From positions 1 to 64,000 of the forward strand of contig JAKAXU010000011.1 of assembly GCA_021816455.1 (NCBI GenBank): a stretch of DNA of 64,000 nt, given 5' to 3'. The notes under the pieces were generated by a model. It saw nothing but the letters and a program-made list of their open reading frames with translations, searched no databases and was not told the origin of the DNA. The translations under genes and the position numbers were made by a program. The first letter of the stretch is position 1; each line of letters opens with the position of its first letter. This stretch comes from Acidobacteriota bacterium. GTDB lineage: Bacteria; Acidobacteriota; Terriglobia; Terriglobales; Acidobacteriaceae. Positions 1 through 9,832 of this stretch are shown piece after piece.

Positions 1-171
1 GAAAAGACCTCCACCCAAGCGCCAAACCCAGACTGAAGACTACTCCGAGACCGAATGACCACCCTTCTGCCCTATCAGACCACCGAGCTGTCGGATGAAA
101 TCGATCCGTGTGAGAAATCGCGGCTAGCGCACCCGGAGCATTCTGCATATCCGGCGGATGTGTGGTTGTGT

Positions 172-1647
172 TTAGAACGCGGCGAAAACGGTGAGCAGGA
201 CGACCAATAGGCCGAGCAGCGGGCTGAGGCGGTCACGCAGGGCAAAGAGCACAGGGTCTTCGTCGAGTTCGCCGCGCCAGGCAAGCAATCCCATCCGTAG
301 CAGCCAGAGGCCAAGCGGCGGGAGCGCGAGCCAGAGCCGGGCGGCATGAGGATAGAGCAGTTCGGCGTTGGGGTGAGTGATGTAGGCTGCGAAGACGGCC
401 AGCGCAGCGCAGGCCGAAGCTGCTTCGAGGCTTCCGATGGCTACGATATCGGCGACGCGATAGCCGCGTCCTGGGGTCCGTGTGCTGCCTTGCTGGCGCA
501 GGATTTCCAGTTCGTTGAGACGCTTGACCAGAGCCAGAGCAAGAAAGAAAAAGAGAGCGAAGACGGCCAGCCAGGGGGAGATAGGGGTTTGTGTGGCCGC
601 GCCCCCGGCGTAGAGTCGCAGCGTGTAAAGACCGGCGAGCAGAAGGACGTCGGCGATGGCGATGCGTTTGAGCCAAAGTGAGTAGAGCGTGGTGGCTGCG
701 ATGTAGATCGCCAGCCAGATGGCAAAAGCGGCGGGAAGCAACGGCAGGAGAAGCGCGGAGCCGATCAGCAGCGCCATAACGAGCAGGATTCCGTCGACGA
801 CGCCGAGTTCGCCTGAGGCAAACGAGCGCAGACGCTTGTGACGGTGACGGCGGTCATTGTCGATGTCGAGAAGATCGTTGAGGACGTAACAGGCGGAGGC
901 AGCGCATCCGAAGGCGACAAGAGCGAGCGCACCATGAATGAGGCCGCGAGGCGTCAGGCGATGCGAGAGCAGAAGCGGCAGAAGCAGGAGAAGATTCTTG
1001 GCCCATTGATGAAGGCGCAGGGTGGAAAGCAGAGATGCGCGAAGCGGCGCGCGATCAAGCAGCGTGGCCTTGACAGGGACATTTGCCCGGGCGAGGGCGC
1101 GGCGAAGTCTGTGGGTGGGATTGGCCAGGAAAGCGTGGCGTGCGTGAGTGAGCAGAGGAAGGTCGATGCGCGCGTTGCCGATGTAGTCGAAGGCGGGAAA
1201 GAGTTTCTGAAGAACGGCGAGCTTCCGGCAACCAGTGAGATTGCGTTCGCCATCGGAGGCGATTACGCGATCGAAGCAGCGAAGGTGGCTGGCTACGCGC
1301 TCGGCGAGGCTTCGATCGGCGCCGGTGACGAGCAGGATGGTGCGGCCCAAGCTGCGCTGGTCGCGGAGCAAGCGCAGAACGGCCTTGTTCCAGGGCAGGT
1401 GGTTGATGTCGAGAGTAGTCTGCCGGGCGATCTCCTGCTTGAGTCGCGCCCTGCCGCGCGGAAGCAGGCGGGCGACGGCAAGGAGTCGGGCCGGGTGAGT
1501 GCGCACGAGAAGCAGAAGAGAGTCCTGAAAGGTGTCGGATTTGATGAGAGTTCCGTCGAGATCGACGCAGAGCGGAACGGACTCCGGGTGGATGAGCGGT
1601 GTCTTCGCCTCTTCGATAGAAACTGTGGTGAAAACCGGAGGTGGCAT
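172..1647 (-). CDS. HAD phosphatase-UbiA prenyltransferase fusion protein
   Basis: The protein has two parts. An N-terminal HAD-type hydrolase domain carries the nucleophile motif DLDGT near residue 30 and a conserved LLVTGA segment. A polytopic UbiA-family domain follows from about residue 210, with the Asp-rich motif NDLLDIDNDRR and several membrane helices. The motif context resembles decaprenyl-phosphate phosphoribosyltransferases, which attach phosphoribose to a polyprenyl phosphate. By inference the HAD half could remove the 5-phosphate from that product, which would combine two steps of prenyl-linked pentose synthesis at the inner membrane. The open frame extends to 1761, but I chose the ATG at 1647 because AGGA lies 8 nt upstream and the extra N-terminus is low-complexity. 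The fold assignment is firm; the substrate is a guess. Confidence 0.85.
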   Translation of the reverse strand: MPPPVFTTVSIEEAKTPLIHPESVPLCVDLDGTLIKSDTFQDSLLLLVRTHPARLLAVARLLPRGRARLKQEIARQTTLDINHLPWNKAVLRLLRDQRSLGRTILLVTGADRSLAERVASHLRCFDRVIASDGERNLTGCRKLAVLQKLFPAFDYIGNARIDLPLLTHARHAFLANPTHRLRRALARANVPVKATLLDRAPLRASLLSTLRLHQWAKNLLLLLPLLLSHRLTPRGLIHGALALVAFGCAASACYVLNDLLDIDNDRRHRHKRLRSFASGELGVVDGILLVMALLIGSALLLPLLPAAFAIWLAIYIAATTLYSLWLKRIAIADVLLLAGLYTLRLYAGGAATQTPISPWLAVFALFFFLALALVKRLNELEILRQQGSTRTPGRGYRVADIVAIGSLEAASACAALAVFAAYITHPNAELLYPHAARLWLALPPLGLWLLRMGLLAWRGELDEDPVLFALRDRLSPLLGLLVVLLTVFAAF

Positions 1648-1774
1648 GGGTGAGATCCTGAGGACCATGATAGTCGGATGAATGGGAGAGGGTGAATTTC
1701 TGCGGTTTGGCGGATTAGGGTATCCGCGAATTTTTGCGCGTCTTTGGGAGAGTTCTGGCATCTGCTAGGTACGG

Positions 1775-1836
1775 GCTGGAGGAAACAAAATCCTCCGCTT
1801 GACCGTCCTAAGAGAGTAGCGTAACTCTGTACAGAG
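1775..1836. promoter_or_regulatory. Hairpin and 12-bp palindrome upstream of the RND operon
   Basis: The 248-bp gap between the UbiA gene and the RND adaptor holds a GGAGGA/TCCTCC hairpin with a 7-nt loop near 1780. A TTGACC hexamer follows at 1799-1804, then the perfect palindrome CTCTGTACAGAG at 1825-1836. The palindrome sits where a -10 element would be expected relative to TTGACC, which suits a repressor site. No regulator gene is adjacent. This is inferred from sequence symmetry only. Confidence 0.35.
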
Positions 1837-1895
1837 CTTGCCCGAAGCCGCGATGACGCGCGAATTGAGAGTGATTTTTTCAAATCCTGTAAGGA

Positions 1896-3254
1896 ATGGA
1901 CAAAGTATCCGTGTCTGAATCCACAATGACATTGAACGAGAATGGTGCACCAGAGCCGGTCCGGGCAGGGTGGCTGCGCCCGCTGATTTACGTTGTGCTG
2001 CTGGTTCTGATTGCGGCGGGTGTCTGGCGCGTCTATCAGAATCGCAGGATGGCTGCGCAGCAGATGGCGAAGCAGGCCGATGCGCTGCTGAACCGCCCTG
2101 TGCCGGTGCAGGTGACGACGGTGGATCAGAAGCCGATGCCGATCTATCTGACGGCGCTGGGGACGGTGACGCCGTATTACAGCGTGACGGTAAAGGCGCG
2201 CGTGAGCGGGCAACTGGATCGCGTGAATTTTATTGAAGGGCAGACGGTGCGCCAGAACGACACGATTCTGGTGGTCGATCCGCTGCCCTACAAGGCGGCG
2301 CTGGATCAGGCGAAGGGGACCTTGGCGCATGACGTGGCTCTGCTGCAGGATGCGCAGGCGGAGTACCGGCGATACAAGGCGCTGTATGAAGCTGGGGTTG
2401 TCTCCAAGGAGCAGCTTGATCTGGAGTTGGCGACGCAGGGGCAATACGAAGGGGCGATTCAGTCGGACAAGGCGGCGATCGAGACGGCACAGCTTCAGTT
2501 GAACTGGTGCACGGTGCAGTCGCCGATCACGGGTAAGATCGGTCTACGGCTGGTCGATCCGGGCAACATTATTACGGCGAATACGACGAATCTGGTGATT
2601 ATCAACCAGATGCAGCCGATTGCAGTGTATTTTACTCTGCCGGAGAATCAGCTTCCGCTGGTGTTGACGCTGCTGCGGGAGCATCGGCCTCTGGTGGCCG
2701 AGGCGTTCGATCGCAGCGATACGACGCGGTTGGCCGCAGGGCAATTACTGACGGCCGACAACCAGATCGATACGACGACGGGAACCGACCGGCTGAAGGC
2801 GGTCTTCGCCAATACGGATGAACAACTGTTTCCGAATCAATTTGTGAACATTCACCTGATTCTGGAAGAGAGACCGAGCGCGCTGGTGGTTCCGTCGTCG
2901 GCGATCCAGACCGGCAACCACGGCGCGTATGTGTGGACGATTCACCATGACGCGGCGACGAACGCGGATCTGGCTCAAATTACGCCGGTGAAGGTGGCCT
3001 TGGCCGAAGGACAGGTGACAATTCTGGACGGCGGCGTAGCGAAAGGCGATACGGTGGTGATCGATGGCGCGGATCGGCTGCGGGCCGGGTCTCCGGTGAC
3101 GGTGAATACTTCGCGGGGAGCGACGCCGGGAGTCTCGGCGGAGGGGAATCCGGAACTGAGTCCCGTAGCCCAGGGACTGGAGCACAGCGCACAGACCACA
3201 CGGGGACGAGTTGGCAAAGGCCGCGGAGAAGGCGGCAAGAGGACACATCCGTGA
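1896..3254 (+). CDS. RND efflux periplasmic adaptor subunit (MdtA-like)
   Basis: This 452-aa membrane-fusion protein links an inner-membrane RND pump to an outer-membrane channel. It has an N-terminal membrane anchor (about residues 28-45, [14 protein letters not shown]), a lipoyl/barrel-sandwich half with [18 protein letters not shown], a coiled-coil hairpin around [25 protein letters not shown] split over residues 130-170, and a beta-barrel region with the [10 protein letters not shown] signature. Its stop overlaps the GTG start of the next pump gene (GTGA), so translation is likely coupled. The start is uncertain because AAGGA abuts the ATG directly; the ATG 30 nt downstream is an alternative. 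The C-terminal 40 residues are a disordered tail. Confidence 0.93.
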   Translation: MDKVSVSESTMTLNENGAPEPVRAGWLRPLIYVVLLVLIAAGVWRVYQNRRMAAQQMAKQADALLNRPVPVQVTTVDQKPMPIYLTALGTVTPYYSVTVKARVSGQLDRVNFIEGQTVRQNDTILVVDPLPYKAALDQAKGTLAHDVALLQDAQAEYRRYKALYEAGVVSKEQLDLELATQGQYEGAIQSDKAAIETAQLQLNWCTVQSPITGKIGLRLVDPGNIITANTTNLVIINQMQPIAVYFTLPENQLPLVLTLLREHRPLVAEAFDRSDTTRLAAGQLLTADNQIDTTTGTDRLKAVFANTDEQLFPNQFVNIHLILEERPSALVVPSSAIQTGNHGAYVWTIHHDAATNADLAQITPVKVALAEGQVTILDGGVAKGDTVVIDGADRLRAGSPVTVNTSRGATPGVSAEGNPELSPVAQGLEHSAQTTRGRVGKGRGEGGKRTHP

Positions 3255-6200
3255 ACCCGTCGCGCCCATTTATCGTTCGCCCGGTAGCGACGTCGCTGCT
3301 GATGGTGGCGATTGTGCTTGCCGGAGCGGTGGGCTACAAGCAGCTGCCGGTTTCGGCGCTCCCCGAGGTCGATTACCCGATTATCGAGGTACAGACCTTC
3401 TATCCCGGCGCTGGTCCCGAAGTCATGTCGTCGTCGGTAACAGCTCCGCTGGAGCGGCAGTTCGGGCAGATGCCGGGACTGAAACAGATGACCTCGGTCA
3501 GCTCCGGGGGGGGATCGATTATTACGCTGGAATTTGATCTGGCGGAGAACATCGATGTGGCTGAGCAGGAGGTGCAGGCGGCGATCAACGCGGCGACGAA
3601 CTTCCTGCCGACGGATCTGCCGAATCCCCCGATTTACAGCAAGGTGAACCCGGCAGATGCGCCGGTGATGACGCTGGCGTTGACCTCAGATTCACTGCCG
3701 CTGGACCAGGTGGAGGATGCGGCGGATACCAACCTGGCGCAGAAGATTTCGCAGGTTTCCGGAGTGGGTCTGGTCTCGATTGCCGGAGGTCAGAAGCCAT
3801 CTGTGCGAGTGCAGGCGAATCCGGCGCAGCTTGCGGCTTATAACCTGAGCCTGGAAGATCTGCGCACGGCGCTGGCCAACGCCAATGTGGATCAGGCGAA
3901 GGGCACGCTGAATGGCTCGCGGCAGTCCTATACGATTGGTGCGAACGACCAGCTTTTTTCCAGCCAGGAGTATCGGCCGGTCATCATCGCATACAGGAAC
4001 GGAGCGCCGGTGCGCACGTCGGATGTCTCGACGGTGATGGATGCGGCGGAGAATTCGCAGCAAGCGGCGTGGATGGGGCTTCCGGGCGTGGGAAACCGAC
4101 CGGCGGTGATCCTGAACATTCAGCGTCAGCCTGGCGCGAACATCATCGCAGTCGTGGATCGGATCAAGGCGCTGCTGCCTCAGTTGAAGATGAGCATGCC
4201 TGCGTCGATTCATATCCGCATTCTGACGGACCGCACGAACGTGATCCGCGCCTCGGTGGCCGACGTGCAGTTTTCGCTGCTGCTGACAATTGCCCTGGTG
4301 GTGATGGTGATCTTCCTGTTCCTGCGCAATCTGTCGGCGACGATCATTCCGTCGATCGCGGTTCCGCTGTCGCTGATGGGAACGTTCGGAGTCATGTATC
4401 TGCTGGGGTACAGCCTGAACAATCTGACGCTGATGGCGCTGACGATCTCGACCGGATTTGTGGTGGATGACGCGATTGTGATGATTGAAAATATCTCGCG
4501 CTTCATCGAAGAAGGCGACAGTCCGATGCGGGCCGCGCTGAAGGGAAGCGAGCAGATTGGCTTCACGATCGTATCGCTGACGGTTTCGCTGATCGCCGTG
4601 CTGATTCCGCTGCTGTTCATGGGCGATGTGGTCGGTCGGCTCTTCCGTGAATTTGCTGTGACGCTGGCAGTGACGATTCTGGTCTCCGCTGTAGTTTCGC
4701 TGACGCTGACGCCGATGATGTGCGCGCGGATTCTGAAGCACAAGCCACCGGAGCAGCAAGGTTCCATCTACCGGGCGTCGGAGCGGGTCTTCGAGTGGGT
4801 GATCGAGTGGTATGGGCGCACGCTGAAGGTGATTCTGCGGCACCAGTTGGCTACGCTGCTGGTGACGATCAGCACGCTGGTGGCGACGATCGTGCTGTTT
4901 GTGATTGTGCCGAAGGGATTTTTCCCGGTGCAGGATACGGGCGTGATTCTCGGCATCTCCGAGGCGCCGCAGTCGATTTCGTTCGGGAACATGGCGCAGC
5001 GTCAGCAGGAGCTGGCAGATGTGGTGCTGAAAGATCCAGCGGTGGAGAGCATTTCCTCGTTCATCGGAGTGGACGGAACGAATATGACGCTCAACAGCGG
5101 ACGGATGCAGATCAATCTGAAGCCGCTGAAGGAGCGCAAGGCGTCTGCGACGGAGATAATCCAGAGGCTGCAACCGGCGGTGAATCGGGTGAAGGGAATC
5201 CAGCTTTTTTTGCAGCCGTCGCAGGATTTGACGGTGGCCGATCGCGTGAGCCGGACGGAGTTTCAGTATTCGCTGGAGGATCCGAATTCGGTGGAGCTGG
5301 CAACGTACACGCGCAAGATGGTAGCGGCCATGCAGCAGCAGCCGGAGCTGCGCGATGTAGCCAGCGATCTTCAGGATAAGGGTCTGGGTGCGCAACTGGT
5401 GATCGACCGGGATACCGCTTCGCGGCTCGGTATCGCGGTGGCCGATATCGACAACACTCTTTACGACGCCTTTGGCCAGCGCCAGATTTCGATTATCTTC
5501 ACGCAGCTCAACCAGTATCACGTGGTGATGGAGGTCAGTCCGCAGTTCCAGACAGACCCTGGCGTGCTGGCTGATCTGTATGTGAAATCGGCGAACGGGA
5601 CACAGGTTCCGTTGAGCAATCTGGCGCACTGGCAGCAGGCGCGAGCACAGTTGGCGATCGGACATCAGGGGCAATTCCCGGCAACGGTGATCAGCTTCAA
5701 CGTAGCTCCGGGGAAATCGCTGGGTGATGCGGTGGCTGCGACGCAGCGAGTGGAGCGCGAGATCGGCTTGCCAGCGAGCATCAATGGGGAGTTTCAGGGA
5801 ACGGCGGCGGCCTTTCGCGCGTCGCTGGCCAATGAGCCGATCCTGATTCTGGCCGCGCTCATCACGGTGTACATTGTGCTGGGCGTGCTCTACGAGAGCT
5901 ATGTGCATCCGATCACGATCATCTCCACACTCCCGTCGGCGGGAGTGGGAGCGATCCTGGCACTGCTGCTGACGCACACGGACTTCAGCATCATTGCTCT
6001 GATCGGCGTGATCCTGCTGATCGGGATTGTGAAAAAGAATGCGATCATGATGATCGATTTTGCACTGGCAGCGGAACGCAACGAAGGCAAGCCTGCAAGG
6101 GAAGCGATCTTCCAGGCGTGTCTGCTGCGCTTTCGTCCGATTATGATGACGACGATGGCGGCGCTGCTGGGCGGCGTTCCGCTTGCGTTCGGAAGTGGCG

Positions 6201-6394
6201 TGGGCGCGGAGTTGCGCCGACCGCTTGGTATTACGATTGTGGGCGGATTGCTTGTTTCGCAACTGCTCACGCTGTATACGACGCCCGTGGTCTATCTCTA
6301 CTTTGACCGGCTGGCCCACTGGCGGCGGCGCGGAAAGCCGAGCGGGTCGGCCGGACTGACGGCTGAAAGATTGCAGGCAATCTCCGCAGACTGA
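3251..6394 (+). CDS. RND efflux pump, inner-membrane subunit 1 (MdtB-like)
   Basis: This 1047-aa HAE1-type proton-driven efflux transporter has the normal length for the family. The N-terminus ([20 protein letters not shown]) forms TM1. Two large periplasmic loops are separated by the central TM bundle, which has the RND motif [14 protein letters not shown] carrying the paired proton-relay Asp residues in TM4. A second bundle follows with [15 protein letters not shown]. Translation starts at a GTG overlapping the adaptor stop. The next gene is a paralogue of identical length, as in MdtB/MdtC heteromultimers. A run of eight G bases lies at 3506-3513 within the first periplasmic loop (Ser-Gly-Gly-Gly-Ser). 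Substrates cannot be read from the sequence. Confidence 0.95.
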   Translation: MNPSRPFIVRPVATSLLMVAIVLAGAVGYKQLPVSALPEVDYPIIEVQTFYPGAGPEVMSSSVTAPLERQFGQMPGLKQMTSVSSGGGSIITLEFDLAENIDVAEQEVQAAINAATNFLPTDLPNPPIYSKVNPADAPVMTLALTSDSLPLDQVEDAADTNLAQKISQVSGVGLVSIAGGQKPSVRVQANPAQLAAYNLSLEDLRTALANANVDQAKGTLNGSRQSYTIGANDQLFSSQEYRPVIIAYRNGAPVRTSDVSTVMDAAENSQQAAWMGLPGVGNRPAVILNIQRQPGANIIAVVDRIKALLPQLKMSMPASIHIRILTDRTNVIRASVADVQFSLLLTIALVVMVIFLFLRNLSATIIPSIAVPLSLMGTFGVMYLLGYSLNNLTLMALTISTGFVVDDAIVMIENISRFIEEGDSPMRAALKGSEQIGFTIVSLTVSLIAVLIPLLFMGDVVGRLFREFAVTLAVTILVSAVVSLTLTPMMCARILKHKPPEQQGSIYRASERVFEWVIEWYGRTLKVILRHQLATLLVTISTLVATIVLFVIVPKGFFPVQDTGVILGISEAPQSISFGNMAQRQQELADVVLKDPAVESISSFIGVDGTNMTLNSGRMQINLKPLKERKASATEIIQRLQPAVNRVKGIQLFLQPSQDLTVADRVSRTEFQYSLEDPNSVELATYTRKMVAAMQQQPELRDVASDLQDKGLGAQLVIDRDTASRLGIAVADIDNTLYDAFGQRQISIIFTQLNQYHVVMEVSPQFQTDPGVLADLYVKSANGTQVPLSNLAHWQQARAQLAIGHQGQFPATVISFNVAPGKSLGDAVAATQRVEREIGLPASINGEFQGTAAAFRASLANEPILILAALITVYIVLGVLYESYVHPITIISTLPSAGVGAILALLLTHTDFSIIALIGVILLIGIVKKNAIMMIDFALAAERNEGKPAREAIFQACLLRFRPIMMTTMAALLGGVPLAFGSGVGAELRRPLGITIVGGLLVSQLLTLYTTPVVYLYFDRLAHWRRRGKPSGSAGLTAERLQAISAD

Positions 6395-6415
6395 AGCGCT
6401 GCGACTAGGAATCCG

Positions 6416-9400
6416 ATGCATCTCTCTGCTCCATTCATACGCCGCCCGGTCGCCACGACGCTGCTCAGCATGGCGCTGCTGCTGGCTGGGTCGGTGGCGT
6501 ATTCGCTGCTGCCGGTGGCATCGCTGCCAGAGGTAGACCTGCCGACGATCTCAGTGAGCGCGGGTTTGCCGGGAGGCAGTCCGGAGACGATGGCGTCGAA
6601 TGTGGCGGCTCCGCTGGAAAAGCAGTTTGGGCGCATCGCGGGTGTGACGCAGATGACATCGTCCAGCTCGTTGGGGGCAACGGCGGTCACGCTGCAGTTC
6701 GACATCTCGCGCAACATCGATGCGGCGGCGCGCGATGTGCAGGCGGCGATCAATGCTGCGCGCAGTCAGTTGCCTGCCTACCTGCCGCAGAATCCAAGTT
6801 ATCGGAAGACGAATCCGGCGGACGCTCCGATCCTGATTCTGCGCCTGACATCGCCGGTGGTTCCGCTGCCGCAGATGTACGACATGGCAGATTCGATCCT
6901 GGCGCAGAAGATCTCGCAGATCAACGGCATCGGGCAGGTATTTGTGGGCGGAAGCTCCAGTCCTGCAGTGCGGGCGGAGTTGAATCCGATGCAGCTCAGC
7001 GCGTTTGGCATCGGGCTGGAGGATATTCGCACAGCTCTGGGCAATGCCAATGCCAACCGTCCCAAGGGGAATCTGCACGATGCGGAAAACCGCTGGTTGA
7101 TTACGGACAACGATCAGCTTTTCAAGGCCAGCGAGTATGCGCCGCTGGTGGTTGGATACAACGCGACGACTGGCGCGCCGGTGAGACTCTCCGACCTGGG
7201 TGATGTGATCGACTCGGTGTCGAACATCGAGGCCGCGGGCATCGCCGGAACGAACACCGGGCCGGGTTCAAAGCTACTGCCTTCGATTGCGATCGTTGTC
7301 TTCAAGGTACCGGGCGCGAACGTGATTCAGTCGGTGGACAATGTATTGAACCAGTTGCCGCAACTGCGCGCGGAGATTCCGCCGACGGTGACATTGAGCA
7401 TCGGCGTGGATCGCACGACGACGATCCGCGAGAGCGTGAAGGAAGTGGAAAAAACGCTGATGATCAGCATTCTGCTGGTCGTCTTCGTGGTCTTTTTCTT
7501 TCTGCGTGAGGTGTGGGCGACGATTATTCCTTCGATTGCCGTACCGCTTTCGCTGGTGGGCACATTCGGGGTGATGTATCTGCTGGGCTATACGCTGGAC
7601 AACCTGTCGCTGATGGCGCTAACGATCTCGACCGGATTCGTGGTGGACGATGCAATTGTAGTCATCGAAAACATTGCGCGTTATCTGGAAAAGGGAATGA
7701 CGCCGCTGGATGCGGCGATGCGTGGCTCGAAGGAGATTGGCTTCACGGTGCTTTCAATGAGCACGTCGCTCGTGGCGGTCTTTCTGCCGCTGCTGCTGAT
7801 GGGTGGCGTGGTGGGGATACTGTTTCGCGAGTTTGCCGTGACGCTGAGCGTGGCTATCGCGGTTTCCCTGCTAGTTTCTTTGACGACAACGCCGATGATG
7901 TGCGCGCAGTTTCTGAAGCCGCTGAATGTCACGGCGCATGGCAGGCTATACAAGGCGAGCGAAAGAGTCTTTCGCCGGATGGCAGACGAGTATGCTGCGG
8001 GCCTGCGCTGGGTACTGCGCCATCAGGTGCTGATCCTGATGGTGACGATCGCGACGTTCCTATTGAATGTCTATTTGTTTGTCATCGTGCCGAAGGGATT
8101 TTTCCCGGAGCAGGACACGGGCCGGTTGACTGGCTCAGCGCGCGCTTCGCAGGACATCAGCTTCGATGCGATGAAGGTGAAGCAGGCGCAACTGTCGCAG
8201 ATGGTGCTCGACGACCCGGCTGTCGATACGATCATTGCCTTTGTCGGTGGAGCGGGTCCGGGCGGCGGCAGCAACAACGTGGGACGCATGTTCATCTCGC
8301 TGAAGCCGCTGAGTGTGCGCAAGGTCTCAGCCGACGATGTGGTGAACCGTCTACGCGCGAAGCTGATGAGCGTGCCGGGCGCGGCATTGTTTTTGCAGGT
8401 GCAGCAGGAGTTTCAGACGGGCGCGCGCGGAGCCGATGCGGAGTATCAGTACACGCTGGTGGATGAAAATCTGGAGGAGTTGAATACGTGGGCGCCGCGG
8501 CTGCTGGCGAAGATGCGCACGCTGCCGGAACTGCGCGACGTTTCTACCGACCAGCAGGATCAGGGATTGGAGGAGAATCTGGTGATCAACCGCGACACGG
8601 CGTCGCGGCTGGGACTGACGGCGGCGGCGATCGACCAGGTGCTGTATGACGCCTTTGGCCAGCGCGAGGTGTCCACAATGTACACGCCACTGAATCAGTA
8701 TTTTGTGGTGATGGAAGTGGCTCCGGAGTACCAGAAAAGCCCGGATTCACTGAATGGAATCTTCCTGAAGAGCACTACCGGAGCGATGGTTCCGCTCTCA
8801 GCGATTGCGCACTTTGAACCGACGCGCACCTCGCTGCAAGTGAATCATCAGGGCCAGTATCCGGCGGTCACCGAGACCTTCAATCTTGCGCCGAACATCG
8901 CTCTGGGCCAGGCGGTGAGCGCGGTACAAAGGGCGGAGCGTGAACTGGGGATGCCATCTGGGATTCACGGAACGTTTCAGGGGACAGCGCAGGCGTTTCA
9001 GGAGTCGCTGCGTACAGAGCCATGGCTGATTCTGGCCGCCATCATCGCTGTGTATATCGTGCTTGGCATCCTGTACGAGAGCCTGATTCATCCGCTGACG
9101 ATTCTCTCGACGCTGCCTTCGGCCGGAGTGGGGGCGATTCTGGCGCTGCTGCTGACGCGCACGGACCTGAGCATTATCGCGCTGATCGGAATTCTGCTGC
9201 TGATCGGAATCGTGAAGAAGAACGCGATCATGATGATCGACTTTGCCTTACAAGCGGAGCGCGAGCAGGGATTGCCTCCGATTGAGGCGATCTATCAGGC
9301 AAGTCTGCTGCGCTTCCGGCCGATCATGATGACGACGACGGCGGCGCTCTTTGGCGGGCTTCCGCTGGTGATCGGCCTGGGGCAGGGGTCGGAGCTGCGG

Positions 9401-9559
9401 CGTCCGCTCGGTATCACGATCGTGGGCGGTCTGATCGTTTCGCAGATGCTGACGCTGTTCACGACGCCAGTCGTCTACCTGTTCTTTGACAAGCTGCAGT
9501 GGCGGTTCATGAAGTTGCATCGGATTGGAGCGGAACTGGAGCAGGTGGCGGGCGACTGA
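6416..9559 (+). CDS. RND efflux pump, inner-membrane subunit 2 (MdtC-like)
   Basis: This is the second RND pump subunit, also 1047 aa, starting 21 bp after the previous stop with AGGA 6-7 nt upstream of the ATG. It has the same topology as its neighbour: N-terminal LSAPFIRRPVATTLLS, the Asp-containing [14 protein letters not shown] segment, and [15 protein letters not shown] in the second bundle. Tandem, non-identical RND subunits served by one adaptor point to an MdtABC-like heterotrimeric pump. No TolC/OprM-type channel gene follows, so the outer-membrane exit must be encoded elsewhere. The last 72 bp have a relic copy at 45100-45171. Confidence 0.95.
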   Translation: MHLSAPFIRRPVATTLLSMALLLAGSVAYSLLPVASLPEVDLPTISVSAGLPGGSPETMASNVAAPLEKQFGRIAGVTQMTSSSSLGATAVTLQFDISRNIDAAARDVQAAINAARSQLPAYLPQNPSYRKTNPADAPILILRLTSPVVPLPQMYDMADSILAQKISQINGIGQVFVGGSSSPAVRAELNPMQLSAFGIGLEDIRTALGNANANRPKGNLHDAENRWLITDNDQLFKASEYAPLVVGYNATTGAPVRLSDLGDVIDSVSNIEAAGIAGTNTGPGSKLLPSIAIVVFKVPGANVIQSVDNVLNQLPQLRAEIPPTVTLSIGVDRTTTIRESVKEVEKTLMISILLVVFVVFFFLREVWATIIPSIAVPLSLVGTFGVMYLLGYTLDNLSLMALTISTGFVVDDAIVVIENIARYLEKGMTPLDAAMRGSKEIGFTVLSMSTSLVAVFLPLLLMGGVVGILFREFAVTLSVAIAVSLLVSLTTTPMMCAQFLKPLNVTAHGRLYKASERVFRRMADEYAAGLRWVLRHQVLILMVTIATFLLNVYLFVIVPKGFFPEQDTGRLTGSARASQDISFDAMKVKQAQLSQMVLDDPAVDTIIAFVGGAGPGGGSNNVGRMFISLKPLSVRKVSADDVVNRLRAKLMSVPGAALFLQVQQEFQTGARGADAEYQYTLVDENLEELNTWAPRLLAKMRTLPELRDVSTDQQDQGLEENLVINRDTASRLGLTAAAIDQVLYDAFGQREVSTMYTPLNQYFVVMEVAPEYQKSPDSLNGIFLKSTTGAMVPLSAIAHFEPTRTSLQVNHQGQYPAVTETFNLAPNIALGQAVSAVQRAERELGMPSGIHGTFQGTAQAFQESLRTEPWLILAAIIAVYIVLGILYESLIHPLTILSTLPSAGVGAILALLLTRTDLSIIALIGILLLIGIVKKNAIMMIDFALQAEREQGLPPIEAIYQASLLRFRPIMMTTTAALFGGLPLVIGLGQGSELRRPLGITIVGGLIVSQMLTLFTTPVVYLFFDKLQWRFMKLHRIGAELEQVAGD

Positions 9560-9832
9560 GCCTGCACGGAGTCAGGAGTTGCGCTTCCAAAGGCGGCTCG
9601 GGGTTAAGTGTCTGGTATCTGGTATTGATTTTTCCGTGGTGGCACCGGGAGCTATTTTTCTCAGTTCAAGGAGCGAGGAGTGCGGAGTACCCACTGTATT
9701 CAAGCGACGAGGGAAGAAATGGGAGAAACTGTTCCCAGCCCTTCGGGTTGCGGAGAAGATTGGGCCACTCTTCGTTGTCAGGCTCGATTCTTATTCGCGA
9801 CGCCACCCACGCGAAGGTTCATTTCGGGCTCT

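Noticed and set aside
55-210. Small plus-strand ORF (about 51 codons) at the window edge
   Set aside because: It overlaps the 3' end of the UbiA fusion gene, shows no ribosome site and resembles no family; the first 171 bases hold nothing I can support.
3692-6421. 909-aa minus-strand ORF
   Set aside because: It is a His/Arg-rich antisense shadow of the RND pump gene, a result of high G+C codon use.
9560-9832. Coding continuation of the M20 peptidase to the ATG at 9680
   Set aside because: The 51 upstream residues lack secondary hydrophobic pattern and would bury the signal peptide; the region instead contains short CTGGTAT repeats of no clear meaning.
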